A DNA stretch of 64,000 nucleotides from Paracoccus salsus (GTDB lineage: Bacteria > Pseudomonadota > Alphaproteobacteria > Rhodobacterales > Rhodobacteraceae): assembly GCF_021556615.1 (NCBI RefSeq), contig NZ_JAKGGD010000002.1:248001-312000 (forward strand). Direction: 5' to 3'. Under the pieces are notes generated by a model. It was given only the letters and a program-made list of their open reading frames with translations. It ran no database searches and was not told the origin of the DNA. The stretch's first letter is position 1. Every line of letters starts with the position of its first letter. This document shows, piece by piece, positions 18,122-27,811 of the stretch. Both the position numbers and the translations under genes were made by a program.

Positions 18122-18550
18122 ATGGCCCATTTCACGCGCGACGGCTCGGCCAGGTGGCAGGGCGGATTGAAGGACGGCAAGGGCACGGTCTCGACGCAGT
18201 CAGGCGCCTTGTCCGAGCAGCCCTACGGCTTCGACAACCGGTTCGATGACAAGCCCGGCACCAATCCCGAGGAACTGGTCGGCGCGGCTCACGCGGCGTG
18301 TTTCTCGATGGCCCTGTCGAAGATGCTCGAAGAGGCCGGCATCACCGGCATCAGCATCCAGACCACCTCGAAGATCACGCTTGAGCAGGATGGCGAGGGC
18401 TTCTCGGTGACAAAAGCGCATCTTGAGACGCGGATTTCGGGTGACGGCGACAAGGCCAGGATCGAGGAGCTGGCGCAGCAAGCCAAGGCAGGCTGCCCGA
18501 TCTCCAAGTTGCTGAACGCGGAAATCAGTCTGGACGCCACGGTCGCCTGA
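18122..18550 (+). CDS. OsmC-family peroxiredoxin
   Basis: A 142-residue thiol-dependent hydroperoxide reductase of the OsmC/Ohr fold. The two redox cysteines are visible: one in GAAHAACFSMALSKML near residue 60 and one in AKAGCPISKLLN near 125. The N-terminal RDGSARWQGGLKDGKGTV and NPEELVGAAHA segments are diagnostic of OsmC rather than Ohr. It shares a 1-nt stop/start overlap (TGATG) with the transglutaminase-like gene. Confidence 0.93.
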   Translation: MAHFTRDGSARWQGGLKDGKGTVSTQSGALSEQPYGFDNRFDDKPGTNPEELVGAAHAACFSMALSKMLEEAGITGISIQTTSKITLEQDGEGFSVTKAHLETRISGDGDKARIEELAQQAKAGCPISKLLNAEISLDATVA

Positions 18551-19392
18551 TGCTGATCCGGGTCGGACACGAGATCACCATCGCCGCGGCCCAGGATACG
18601 CCGCTTATCTGCATGGTGACGCCGCATGTGTCGCGGCATGGCGATTTTGTCCGGCCCGAATCGGTGACCACCATCCCGCAGGTCCCGGTGCACAGCTATT
18701 TCGACGGTTATGGCAATATCTGCCTGCGCATGATCGCTCCGGCCGGGCGGTTTTCGCTGCGCGGTGACGTGACCCTGCATGACGATGGCGCGCTTGATCC
18801 GGTCGATGAAGATGCCGATGAGTGGGCGGTCGAGGCCCTGCCGGACGAAGCGCTGCAATTCCTCACCGGCTCTCGCTACATCGAGACCGACCTGCTCAGC
18901 CAGCAGGCCTGGGACCTGTTCGGGCAGACCGAGCGCGGCTGGCACCGGGTGCAGGCCGTGGTCGATCACGTTCATCGCCACATTCGTTTCGACTATCTGC
19001 AGGCACGGTCCACGCGCACTGCGGCCGACGCGCAGCGCGAAGGGGTGGGCGTCTGCCGCGACTTCGCGCATCTGGCGCTGGGGTATCTGCGGGCGCTGAA
19101 CATTCCCGCCCGCTATGTGAACGGCTATGTCGGCGATATCGGCGTTCCCGAGGAGCCCGACCCCATGGATTTCGCGGCGTGGATCGAGGTTTTCCTGGGC
19201 GGAAAATGGTGGACCTTCGACCCGCGCAACAACCAGCGCCGCATCGGCCGCGTGGTGGTCGCCCGTGGCCAGGACGCGGCCGACGTGCCGCTGATGAACA
19301 GCTTCGGCCAGCATACGCTGGAAGGCTTTCGCGTCTGGTGCCACCCGGTCGGCGAACAGGGGAACCCGCTGGACGGGATGCAGTTCGCCTGA
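18550..19392 (+). CDS. Transglutaminase-like protein, canonical His missing
   Basis: A 280-residue protein with the bacterial transglutaminase-like N-terminal beta domain (about 1-130) and a catalytic core: GVCRDFAHLALGYLRALNIP holds the active cysteine, and KWWTFDPRNN the aspartate. Between them the position usually filled by His (HAW/HAY) reads DFAAWIEVF, so Ala stands where the triad His is expected; this may be a subfamily trait. Activity as a protease or transglutaminase is therefore uncertain. It is cytosolic by sequence (no signal peptide) and coupled to osmC. Confidence 0.85.
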   Translation: MLIRVGHEITIAAAQDTPLICMVTPHVSRHGDFVRPESVTTIPQVPVHSYFDGYGNICLRMIAPAGRFSLRGDVTLHDDGALDPVDEDADEWAVEALPDEALQFLTGSRYIETDLLSQQAWDLFGQTERGWHRVQAVVDHVHRHIRFDYLQARSTRTAADAQREGVGVCRDFAHLALGYLRALNIPARYVNGYVGDIGVPEEPDPMDFAAWIEVFLGGKWWTFDPRNNQRRIGRVVVARGQDAADVPLMNSFGQHTLEGFRVWCHPVGEQGNPLDGMQFA

Positions 19393-19404
19393 GGCGCAGC
19401 AGCC

Positions 19405-21000
19405 TCAGACCATCATTTCCTTGGTCGCGGTCAGCTTCAGCTCGGGGTGATCGCGCTCGATCCGGTCGATATCCCACTGCAGGCGCGTCATGAAGACCAG
19501 ATCGCCGTCGTGGTCCTGCGCCATGTGGCCCTTGTTGGCGTTCGCAAATGCCTCGACCTTGTCCCTGGGGCCGCTGACCCACCGCGCACTGGTGAACTGC
19601 GAGGCTTCAAACCGCACCGGGATGCCGTATTCCAGCTCGATCCGGCTGGCCAGGACCTCGAACTGCAGCGCCCCGACCACGCCGACAATGAAGCCAGAGC
19701 CGATCATCGGCTTGAAGACCTTTGCCGCGCCTTCTTCCGCGAACTGCATCAGCGCCTTTTCCAGATGCTTGGCCTTCATCGGATCGGTCGCGCGCACCGA
19801 TTGCAGCAACTCTGGCGCAAAGGACGGAATTCCGGTGAACCGCAGCGGCTCTCCCTCGGTCAGCGCGTCGCCGATTCGCAGCTGGCCATGATTGGGGATG
19901 CCGATGATGTCCCCGGCCCACGCCTCTTCGGCCAGCTCGCGATCCGCCGCCAGAAACAGCACCGGGTTGCTGACCGCAATCGACTTCTTCGACCTGACAT
20001 GGGTCAGCTTCATGCCGCGCTCGAAATGCCCGCTCGCCATACGGACGAAGGCGACTCGGTCCCTGTGCTTGGGGTCCATGTTGGCCTGCACCTTGAAGAC
20101 AAAGCCGGTGACCGGAACTTCCTCGGGTGCGATCTGGCGCTCGGCTGTGGACTGGGGTTGCGGCGGCGGGCCATAGCTGCGGATGCCATTCATCAGTTCG
20201 CGTACACCGAAGCTGTTGATCGCGCTGCCGAACCAGATCGGCGTCATGTGGCCTTCCAGAAACGCGTTGCGATCGAAGGCGGGCAACAGCTCGCGCGCCA
20301 TCTCGACCTCTTCACGCAGCTTTTCCAGCAGTTCCGCGGGGACGTGATCCGACAGCCCGGGGTCATCAAGGCCATTGATCTCGATCGATTCGGCGACCTT
20401 GTTCCGATCCGCACGGTCCATCAGCTCCAGCCGGTCGTTCAGCATGTCGTAACAGCCGATGAAGTCGCGCCCGACCCCGATCGGCCAGCTGGCCGGCGCA
20501 ACGTCGATCGCCAGATTTTCCTGAATTTCGTCTATGATTTCAAATGTGTCCCGGCTTTCCCGGTCCATCTTGTTGCAGAAGGTCAGGATCGGCAGATCGC
20601 GCAGGCGGCACACCTCGAACAGCTTGCGGGTCTGGCTTTCCACGCCCTTGGCGCCGTCGATCACCATGATCGCCGCATCCACCGCCGTCAGAGTGCGGTA
20701 GGTATCCTCGGAGAAATCGCTGTGGCCGGGCGTGTCGACCAGGTTGAACCGGTATCCGTCGAAATCGAACGACATCGCCGAGGCCGATACGGAAATTCCG
20801 CGATCCTGTTCCATCTTCATGAAGTCGGACCGCGTGCGACGCGCTTCGCCCTTGGCGCGCACCTGCCCGGCCATCTGGATGGCGCCGCCATAGAGCAGGA
20901 ATTTTTCGGTCAGCGTGGTCTTGCCGGCGTCGGGATGCGAGATGATCGCAAAGGTCCGGCGGCGAGCGATTTCGGGCGGAAGTTCGGGGCGGTTGTTCAT
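19405..21000 (-). CDS. prfC: Peptide chain release factor 3
   Basis: A 531-residue GTPase that recycles RF1/RF2 from the ribosome after termination. G1 SHPDAGKTTLTEK, G3 DTPGHSDFSEDTYR, G4 NKMD are all present; QMAGQVRAKGEARRTRSDFM is typical of RF3 rather than EF-G. ATG at 21000 (MNNRPELPPEIARRR) is chosen; the longer frame has no homologous N-terminus. It is convergent with the transglutaminase-like gene, only 12 bp apart. Confidence 0.95.
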   Translation of the reverse strand: MNNRPELPPEIARRRTFAIISHPDAGKTTLTEKFLLYGGAIQMAGQVRAKGEARRTRSDFMKMEQDRGISVSASAMSFDFDGYRFNLVDTPGHSDFSEDTYRTLTAVDAAIMVIDGAKGVESQTRKLFEVCRLRDLPILTFCNKMDRESRDTFEIIDEIQENLAIDVAPASWPIGVGRDFIGCYDMLNDRLELMDRADRNKVAESIEINGLDDPGLSDHVPAELLEKLREEVEMARELLPAFDRNAFLEGHMTPIWFGSAINSFGVRELMNGIRSYGPPPQPQSTAERQIAPEEVPVTGFVFKVQANMDPKHRDRVAFVRMASGHFERGMKLTHVRSKKSIAVSNPVLFLAADRELAEEAWAGDIIGIPNHGQLRIGDALTEGEPLRFTGIPSFAPELLQSVRATDPMKAKHLEKALMQFAEEGAAKVFKPMIGSGFIVGVVGALQFEVLASRIELEYGIPVRFEASQFTSARWVSGPRDKVEAFANANKGHMAQDHDGDLVFMTRLQWDIDRIERDHPELKLTATKEMMV

Positions 21001-21267
21001 GGATGCGCATTTACCGTGCCGGGGCGCCTTGCGCAATTGGACAAGCGGCCGGGACATCGCAACAGACCTTGCGGCCTCCATCCGCTCGAAAGAATGAACA
21101 TGTCGATAAATTTCCACAGCTTTAAAAATCTAATAGAATAGCGGCGGGACGGCAGTTGCTTTCCCGACAGAAGCGCGGAAACTGTCATGAAACCGGATCA
21201 TATCGTTTTGCTTCCATGACTGGGCCGATCCGCCCGGCCCTACCGGCTCGAACTGGGTTGAATCACG

Positions 21268-22734
21268 ATGCCACTTGATGCCCCCTATCAGCAGTTGATG
21301 CGGCTCCTGTCCGTCCGCGCGCTGGAATGGGTCCGCCAGCGAGTGATGGATCTGCCGGATCCGATCGCGCCGGATCACCCGGCGATCGGTGCGCTTGCCG
21401 GGGCGGGCCTTGTCGCACCGGCCCTGTCCGGGTTCCGAGGATGCACGTCTCCGCTGGAGGAAATTGCTTCGCGTCGCATGACGCTGCCGCTGGTCCAGGC
21501 AGCATCCGAGGCCGTCCTCGCAGGTCGCGGGGGGTCGGCGCATCGGGAACTGGTGGTCGCCGGCCGGCTGGTGGCAGGCGATGACCCGCTTTGGCAGATG
21601 GCCCGCCGCGCGCTGACGGATGATACGACAGCCAATGTGCATGACCGCCTCGCAACACGGTCTCGTGACGATGCCGGCCTCATGGAGCAAGCCGAAGCGG
21701 TGGTTCGCAGGCCGATCCCCGACGAGGTTGTGTGTGCCGCAGCGATCGACAGTTTCGCGCGCGTCCTGATGCAGCTTTATCGTTTCGGTGAACAGCGCCC
21801 GCGTCTGAGCCATCCCCGCATCTACGGCGAGGCCTTTGCGAAGGCGCTGCGCTTCGCCGACTGGGCGCGGCACAGGGGCGATGTCACGGCAATGTCGCAG
21901 ATGGTCTTCTGCCTGCGGCTGATCGATCCCGGTCACGACGTCACCGAACTGATGGCCGAGGTGATTGCCAGCCAGCGCCCAGACGGGTCTTTCCCGTGCA
22001 AGACGGGCTATTCGACGGCGGATCAGGATTTCCGGACAGGCGCCGTGCCGACACTGGCCGCGCTGGCCGCGCTGCATATCGCACAGACAGGCGGATGGCA
22101 GCCCGTGCGCAGGGGCGCCCGACAGGACCGCCCCCTGAGCGCCGCATTGTCGCGCTTCGTGACGGCGATCCTACCCTCTGCCGACGCGTGGTGCGCCGGT
22201 CTGGACCCCGATGACTGCCTTGATCTGGCAGCCGGCCTGACCCGCGTGACGGGCGAAAACTGGTTCCTTCGCGGCGGACTTCGGCGGCACCCCGTCCGCC
22301 GCGACCGGTTGGCTCGGCTTGCGCTGGCCGTGTTCCCGGACTTGAACGCCACCCGACTGGCGCGCGACATGCTGGACATCAACGGCGGATGGCCCGCTGG
22401 ATGGCGCGCCGATCCGGCATTGCGGGCGCTGCGCGGACTGCCCGTGACCCTTGGCGACGCCGCGGACGTGGCCCTGCTGGCGCGCTGGTCCCAGGCCGCC
22501 GCGAGAAACGATCCAGCAGAGTTCGATCTGTGCTGCCAGCAGGCATTGCTGTTCAGAAACGGCCGCGATTGCGATTCGCTGCATGCCGCCGCCCTGAAAT
22601 ACGCCCATCAGGCCGTGCTGTCGGCGGAAACGCCGCAGGGCATCGCGCCGCGCGACGCGGCTGCGCATCTGTGCCGCTTGTCGCGGGCGGCACAGCTTTT
22701 CGAAGCCGACCCGATGCTGGTTGCCGCCGCCTGA
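21268..22734 (+). CDS. Uncharacterised 488-residue helical protein
   Basis: No family recognised with confidence. The protein is almost entirely helical, without signal peptide or clear transmembrane segment. A stretch near residues 230-270 (VIASQRPDGSFPCKTGYSTA, then VPTLAALAALHIAQTG) resembles the QxxDGSF repeats of alpha/alpha-toroid proteins such as terpenoid cyclases, but DxDD-type catalytic motifs are missing. The C-terminal half has many Ala/Leu/Arg helices and a Cys pair (DLCCQQALL). It follows an AT-rich 267-bp promoter region and is convergent with fhs by 12 bp. It may be restricted to Rhodobacterales. Confidence 0.8.
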   Translation: MPLDAPYQQLMRLLSVRALEWVRQRVMDLPDPIAPDHPAIGALAGAGLVAPALSGFRGCTSPLEEIASRRMTLPLVQAASEAVLAGRGGSAHRELVVAGRLVAGDDPLWQMARRALTDDTTANVHDRLATRSRDDAGLMEQAEAVVRRPIPDEVVCAAAIDSFARVLMQLYRFGEQRPRLSHPRIYGEAFAKALRFADWARHRGDVTAMSQMVFCLRLIDPGHDVTELMAEVIASQRPDGSFPCKTGYSTADQDFRTGAVPTLAALAALHIAQTGGWQPVRRGARQDRPLSAALSRFVTAILPSADAWCAGLDPDDCLDLAAGLTRVTGENWFLRGGLRRHPVRRDRLARLALAVFPDLNATRLARDMLDINGGWPAGWRADPALRALRGLPVTLGDAADVALLARWSQAAARNDPAEFDLCCQQALLFRNGRDCDSLHAAALKYAHQAVLSAETPQGIAPRDAAAHLCRLSRAAQLFEADPMLVAAA

Positions 22735-22746
22735 GCGGACAAGCGC

Positions 22747-24417
22747 TCAGAACAGCCCCTCTATCTGTCCGTCGGCGTCCAGCCCGATCGATTCCGCGGC
22801 CGGATGGGGCGGCAGGCCGGGCATGGTCATGATCTCGCCGCAGACCGCGACGACGAACCCCGCCCCGGCGCTCAGCCTGACCTCGCGCACCGGGATGACA
22901 TGGCCATCGGGCGCGCCACGCAACGCGGGATCGGTGGAAAAGGAATATTGCGTCTTGGCGATGCACACCGGCATGCCGCCGTGCCCGGCCTCTTCCCATG
23001 CCTCAAGCTGATCCCGCACGCCGGCTGCGGCCTCGGCATGCGCGGCGCGATAGATCCGGGTGCAGATCGTCTCGATCTTCTGCCACAGGGACATCTGATC
23101 GGGGTAGAGCGTATGGAAATCGGCCTGGCCGCTTTCGGCCAGCGCCACGACCTCTTGTGCAAGCTCCTCGGCGCCGGCACCGCCCTCGGCCCAGTGCCGC
23201 GCCACGATCGCCTTGACGCCGTGCCGCGTGCAGTAGTTCTTCAGTGCCGCGACCTCGTCCGCGCTGTCCCCGTCGAAGTGATTCAGCGCCACCACGACCG
23301 GCAGCCCGAAACCGTGCAAATTCTCGATATGGCGGCCCAGATTGGCGCAACCGGCCGTGACGGCCCGGACATTCGCGGCGGCCAGGTCGGGCCTGGCGAC
23401 GCCGCCATTCATCTTCAGCGCGCGAATTGTGGCCACCAGCACGACGGCCGCCGGCGCCAGCCCGGCGAGGCGGCACTTGATGTCCAGGAATTTCTCTGCC
23501 CCCAGATCGGCGCCGAAGCCGGCCTCTGTCACCACATATTCCGACATGGCCAGCGCCGCGCGGGTCGCGATGACGCTGTTGCAGCCATGCGCAATATTGG
23601 CGAACGGTCCCCCGTGGACCAGCGCCGGATTGTTCTCCAGTGTCTGGACCAGGTTCGGTTGCAAGGCATCGCGCAAGAGGACGGTCATTGCGCCATCGGC
23701 CTTGAGGTCGCGGGCCGTGACCGGCCGATGGTCGCGTGTATAGCCGATGACAATCCGGCCAAGCCGGAGCTGCAGATCGGCCAGGTCGCGCGCCAGGCAC
23801 AGGATCGCCATCACCTCGGACGCGACGGTGATGTCGAAGCCGGTCTGGCGCGGAAACCCGTTCGAGACGCCACCCAACCCCAGCGCCATGTCGCGCAGCG
23901 CCCGGTCATTCATGTCCATGACCCGCCGCCACGTCACACGGCGGGTATCGATATCCAGGTCGTTGCCCCAGTAGATATGGTTGTCGATCATGGCGGCCAG
24001 CAGATTGTGCGCCGAGGTGATCGCGTGGAAATCGCCCGTGAAGTGAAGGTTCATGTCCTCCATCGGGACGATCTGCGCGTAGCCCCCGCCCGCCGCGCCG
24101 CCCTTCATGCCGAAATTCGGCCCCAGGCTCGCCTCGCGGATGCAGATCGTGGCGCGCTTGCCGATGCGGTTCAGGGCGTCACCCAGTCCGACGGTGGTGG
24201 TCGTCTTCCCCTCACCCGCCGGTGTCGGGTTGATGGCAGTCACCAGAACCAGCTTGCCGGGATCGCGGCCACGCAGCCCGACAAGCGCGTCATGGGTGAT
24301 CTTTGCCTTGTCATGGCCATAAGGCAGGATGTCGGTCAGTCGCAGTCCCAGACGGCCCGCGATATCGGCGATGGGCAGCTTGGACGCCTGCCGGGCGATG
24401 TGGATGTCAGAGGTCAT
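22747..24417 (-). CDS. fhs: Formate--tetrahydrofolate ligase
   Basis: A 556-residue ATP-dependent enzyme making 10-formyl-THF from formate and THF. The P-loop-like [15 protein letters not shown] lies near residue 65-80, with [20 protein letters not shown] and the [15 protein letters not shown] signature following. Length agrees with the family. ATG at 24417 ([16 protein letters not shown]) is the family start. No folD is adjacent. Confidence 0.96.
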   Translation of the reverse strand: MTSDIHIARQASKLPIADIAGRLGLRLTDILPYGHDKAKITHDALVGLRGRDPGKLVLVTAINPTPAGEGKTTTTVGLGDALNRIGKRATICIREASLGPNFGMKGGAAGGGYAQIVPMEDMNLHFTGDFHAITSAHNLLAAMIDNHIYWGNDLDIDTRRVTWRRVMDMNDRALRDMALGLGGVSNGFPRQTGFDITVASEVMAILCLARDLADLQLRLGRIVIGYTRDHRPVTARDLKADGAMTVLLRDALQPNLVQTLENNPALVHGGPFANIAHGCNSVIATRAALAMSEYVVTEAGFGADLGAEKFLDIKCRLAGLAPAAVVLVATIRALKMNGGVARPDLAAANVRAVTAGCANLGRHIENLHGFGLPVVVALNHFDGDSADEVAALKNYCTRHGVKAIVARHWAEGGAGAEELAQEVVALAESGQADFHTLYPDQMSLWQKIETICTRIYRAAHAEAAAGVRDQLEAWEEAGHGGMPVCIAKTQYSFSTDPALRGAPDGHVIPVREVRLSAGAGFVVAVCGEIMTMPGLPPHPAAESIGLDADGQIEGLF

Positions 24418-24475
24418 GTTCGCGAACCTGCCTGCTCGTGGCCAGCCGGGCAAGGCCGGTCTTGCACAGGCAAGC

Positions 24476-24901
24476 CTATCGGACGATCAGCACCGACACC
24501 GGAGAGTGTCGCACGACCGAATTCGCCTGGCTGCTGATCAGGAAGCTGCGCAGCTCATCCGGCTTGTGGCTGGCCATCACGATCAGGTCGGCGCCCACCT
24601 CCGCGGCCGATTTCAGGATGGTCTCCGAGATGTGACCATGCCCGACATGCGTGACGACCCTGATCTTCTCTCCGACCTGGGCGGCGGCAAAGCTGTCCAG
24701 AGCGACCTTCATGTTGTCGAGCGCCTTGATCTCGAACCCTCTGGGAAGGAAGGTCGCCACCATGGAGCTGCCTATGTCGGGAACGATCCCCAGCAAATGG
24801 AGGGTCCCTCCCTCGGCGACCAGGCCCTGCGCTTCGCCAAGCGCCTTCGACCAACTGGCCTCGTGCTCCAGGTCAATGGGCAGAAGGACGTTCTCATGCA
24901 T
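24476..24901 (-). CDS. Universal stress protein linked to TRAP transporter
   Basis: A 141-residue UspA-fold protein ([20 protein letters not shown] start, [13 protein letters not shown] end). The usual ATP loop G-x2-G-x9-G-[ST] is degenerate: the region reads [20 protein letters not shown] with no glycines at the three positions, so nucleotide binding is doubtful. It overlaps the end of the TRAP permease gene by 8 nt. In Halomonas, the Usp protein TeaD is encoded with the ectoine TRAP transporter and modulates it; the same type of role is inferred here. Confidence 0.88.
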   Translation of the reverse strand: MHENVLLPIDLEHEASWSKALGEAQGLVAEGGTLHLLGIVPDIGSSMVATFLPRGFEIKALDNMKVALDSFAAAQVGEKIRVVTHVGHGHISETILKSAAEVGADLIVMASHKPDELRSFLISSQANSVVRHSPVSVLIVR

Positions 24902-27722
24902 GGCTCAGCCCTTTCTCTTTACCGCGCGGCTGTCCCTCGTTCGGGTCAGCGCGGCGACGTTGCAGCCAGACCAGACCCGCGAGCAGCAGCGCCACCGGAA
25001 TATAGATCCAGTATTTCGACGGCGCAGGTGCCGGCGCGCGGACCAGCAGGATCTTTTGGTCCCAATCCAGGCCGGCGGCCTGTCCCGGGCTGTCGAAGGC
25101 CACGTTGTCGATCACGACATCGTCTCCGGTCTGAACGGTCTCAACCCCCAGCGCCGCCAGGCGCTCGGCGCCGTCGGCACCTTGCGGCACCGAGATGAGG
25201 GCGGTGAATTCGATCGGGTCACCAACATCGTTCAACCCCGCGACACGCAACCGCAACGGCGATCCGGGAGGGGAATCGGCAAGGGCCTGCTCGAACTGTG
25301 TCGCCGGAAGGTCCTCATAGGGCGGGTAGATATAGTTCATGAAGAACCCGGGCCGGAAGATCGCAAAGGCGATCAGCAGCAGCAGCGCCGATTCCCAGAT
25401 CCGGTTTCGCACGATGAACCAGCCCTGCGTCCCGGCCGCGAACAGAAGCATTGCGATCGTGGCCGTCACGAACACGAAGATCCCGTGTATCCAGTCGACA
25501 TTGATCAGCAGCAGGTCGGTGTTGAAGATGAACAGGAACGGCAAGGCCGCCGTGCGAAGGCTGTAGAAGAACGCGATGACCCCCGTGCGGATCGGGTCGC
25601 CACCCGAAACGGCGGCTGCCGCGAAACTGGCAAGGCCGACCGGCGGCGTCACATCCGCCATGATCCCGAAATAGAAGACGAACAGGTGCACGGCGATCAG
25701 CGGCACGATCAGGCCGTTCTGCTGACCCAGGGTCACGATGACCGGCGCCAGCAGCGCCGACACGACGATATAGTTCGCAGTGGTCGGCAGCCCCATGCCC
25801 AGGATCAGCGACAGCACCGCCGTCAGCAGCAGGATCAGCATCAGGTTGCCGCCCGACAACACCTCGACCACGTCCGCCAGCGCCGAGCCGACACCCGTCT
25901 GGCTGACCGCGCCGACGATGATCCCGGCAGTGGCCGTGGCGATGCCGATGCCGATCATGTTGCGCGCGCCCGAGATCAGGCCGTCGACCAGGTCGTCGAG
26001 ACCCGAACGGAGGGCGGATATCGTGGTGCTGTTACCCGTCCGGTCCACACCGCGCAGCATCACCATCAGCGGGCGCTGGGTCAGCAGAATGAAGATCATG
26101 AACGCGGTCGCCCAGAAGGCCGAAAGGCCCGGCGAGAGGCGATCCACCATCAGCGCCCAGACCAGGACGACGATCGGCAGCAGGAAGTGCAGCCCCGATC
26201 GCACGGTCGGGCCGGGCATGGGCAGTTCTGTCACCGGCTCGTTCGGATCGTCCAGCTCAAGCGGCTCTTCGCGCGACGCCACGAACAGCAGCGCGACATA
26301 GGCGACGGTCAGCAGAGCGAAGACCACAAAGATCGCGCTTGCGCCGAAGGTCGGACGAATCCAGCCCATCGTGAATTTCAGCAGGAACGCCAGGATGCCG
26401 ATCGCGACGATCCCGAAAAGGAAGCCGATCAGGCGGCGGATCAGAGGTCCAGGAACATAGGCGCGCGGAAGGCCCTGCATATTGGCCTTCATCGCCTCGA
26501 GATGGACGATGTAGACAAGCGCGATGTAGCTGATCGTCGCCGGAACGAAAGCGTGCTTCACCACGTCGAAATAGGGGATGCCGACATATTCGACCATCAG
26601 GAAGGCGGCGGCGCCCATGACAGGTGGCATGATCTGACCGTTGACCGAGGAGGCGACCTCGACCGCGCCGGCCTTTTCGGAACTGAACCCGACCTTCTTC
26701 ATCAGCGGGATGGTGAAGGTGCCGGTGGTGACCACGTTCGCGATTGACGAACCCGAAATCAGGCCGGTCATGGCGGAACTGACCACGGCGGCCTTGGCAG
26801 GCCCGCCGCGCATGTGCCCCATCAGCGAGAAGGCCACCTGGATGAAGTAGTTTCCGGCCCCGGCCTTGTCCAGCAGCGCGCCGAACAGAACGAACAGGAA
26901 GACGAAGCTGGTCGACACGCCAAGCGCGATCCCGAAGACGCCCTCAGTGGTGATCCACTGGTGGTTCACCACCTCGGCCAGCGAGTTGCCCTTGTGCGCG
27001 ATGATACCCGGCATGTAGGGGCCCAGGAAGGTGTAGGCCAGAAAGACCGTCGCCACGATCATCAGCGCGGGACCAAGGCTGCGGCGCGTGGCCTCTAGCA
27101 GCACCAATATCCCCACGACCGCGACGACATAGTCCTGCATGATCGGCGCGCCGATGCGCGTGCTGATCGAGTCGTAGAAGAAATAGATGTAGAGGGCGGC
27201 CGCGGCGGAAACCAGCGCCAGCGCCCATTCCCAGGGCGGCACCCGTATTTTCGGGCTGCCCAGCAGGATTGCCGCGACCACGGCCAGGCCGGCGATCGGC
27301 ATCCACCAGACCGGGACACCGGTTTTCGATCCGATCATGAACAGGATCGTCATCAGGATCGGGATCGAAACGCCCAGAACCAACTGGAACGGCGTCCGCT
27401 CGGCCGGATAGGCCATAAAGGCCAGGAAAATCGCGAAGGCGAGGTGGATCGAGCGCGTCTCGGTGTCGTTGAGAACGCCGAACCCGACCATGAACGGAAT
27501 GGGTGATGCAATCCACAGCTGGAACAGGGACCAGCACAGCGCGGTGATCAGGATAAGCTTGCCAACCGCGCCAGGAGGCGTTCGCGCGCCGGTGTCGGAA
27601 GAGGCGACAAGGGCGTCGATCTCTTCCTGAGACAGCCCGCCATGTCCCGCAGCCTCCATCTCGACCGCGCTGGCCTCGAACTGGTCGGATTCCCTGCGCT
27701 GGTTCTTGTCTTTCTCGCTCAT
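24894..27722 (-). CDS. Fused TRAP transporter permease (DctQ-DctM type, TAXI class)
   Basis: A 942-residue inner-membrane permease of a sodium-coupled solute importer. The small (DctQ-like) and large (DctM-like) membrane subunits are fused: a hydrophilic N-terminus of about 45 residues, then roughly 16 or more hydrophobic segments. SSVNGQIMPPVMGAAAFLMV and MGLPTTANYIVVSALLAPV are TRAP large-subunit signatures; the C-terminal soluble piece (about 790-905) resembles the DUF3394 tail of these fusions. It lies between the TAXI binding protein gene and the Usp gene. Substrate unknown (TAXI systems include glutamate and C4-dicarboxylate importers). Confidence 0.93.
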   Translation of the reverse strand: MSEKDKNQRRESDQFEASAVEMEAAGHGGLSQEEIDALVASSDTGARTPPGAVGKLILITALCWSLFQLWIASPIPFMVGFGVLNDTETRSIHLAFAIFLAFMAYPAERTPFQLVLGVSIPILMTILFMIGSKTGVPVWWMPIAGLAVVAAILLGSPKIRVPPWEWALALVSAAAALYIYFFYDSISTRIGAPIMQDYVVAVVGILVLLEATRRSLGPALMIVATVFLAYTFLGPYMPGIIAHKGNSLAEVVNHQWITTEGVFGIALGVSTSFVFLFVLFGALLDKAGAGNYFIQVAFSLMGHMRGGPAKAAVVSSAMTGLISGSSIANVVTTGTFTIPLMKKVGFSSEKAGAVEVASSVNGQIMPPVMGAAAFLMVEYVGIPYFDVVKHAFVPATISYIALVYIVHLEAMKANMQGLPRAYVPGPLIRRLIGFLFGIVAIGILAFLLKFTMGWIRPTFGASAIFVVFALLTVAYVALLFVASREEPLELDDPNEPVTELPMPGPTVRSGLHFLLPIVVLVWALMVDRLSPGLSAFWATAFMIFILLTQRPLMVMLRGVDRTGNSTTISALRSGLDDLVDGLISGARNMIGIGIATATAGIIVGAVSQTGVGSALADVVEVLSGGNLMLILLLTAVLSLILGMGLPTTANYIVVSALLAPVIVTLGQQNGLIVPLIAVHLFVFYFGIMADVTPPVGLASFAAAAVSGGDPIRTGVIAFFYSLRTAALPFLFIFNTDLLLINVDWIHGIFVFVTATIAMLLFAAGTQGWFIVRNRIWESALLLLIAFAIFRPGFFMNYIYPPYEDLPATQFEQALADSPPGSPLRLRVAGLNDVGDPIEFTALISVPQGADGAERLAALGVETVQTGDDVVIDNVAFDSPGQAAGLDWDQKILLVRAPAPAPSKYWIYIPVALLLAGLVWLQRRRADPNEGQPRGKEKGLSHA

Positions 27723-27766
27723 CGCGTCACCCCCTGTTGCTGGGCATTCTTATTCTATCGCAGATG

Positions 27767-27797
27767 AAAAAAGGGCGGCCCTCGGCCGGGCCGCCCT
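27767..27797 (-). terminator. Intrinsic terminator/attenuator between TRAP binding protein and permease genes
   Basis: AGGGCGGCCC (27772-27781), six-base loop, GGGCCGCCCT (27788-27797): a perfect 10-bp stem. On the minus strand it is followed by six T (27767-27772). It is placed after the binding-protein stop and before the permease start, and would limit permease transcription relative to the binding protein. Confidence 0.8.
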
Positions 27798-27811
27798 GGT
27801 CTTGTGCCGGA

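Noticed and set aside
24651..26747. 698-codon plus-strand frame across the Usp and TRAP permease genes
   Set aside because: Low-complexity Arg/Asp/Gln-rich product mirroring the permease codons; no domain.
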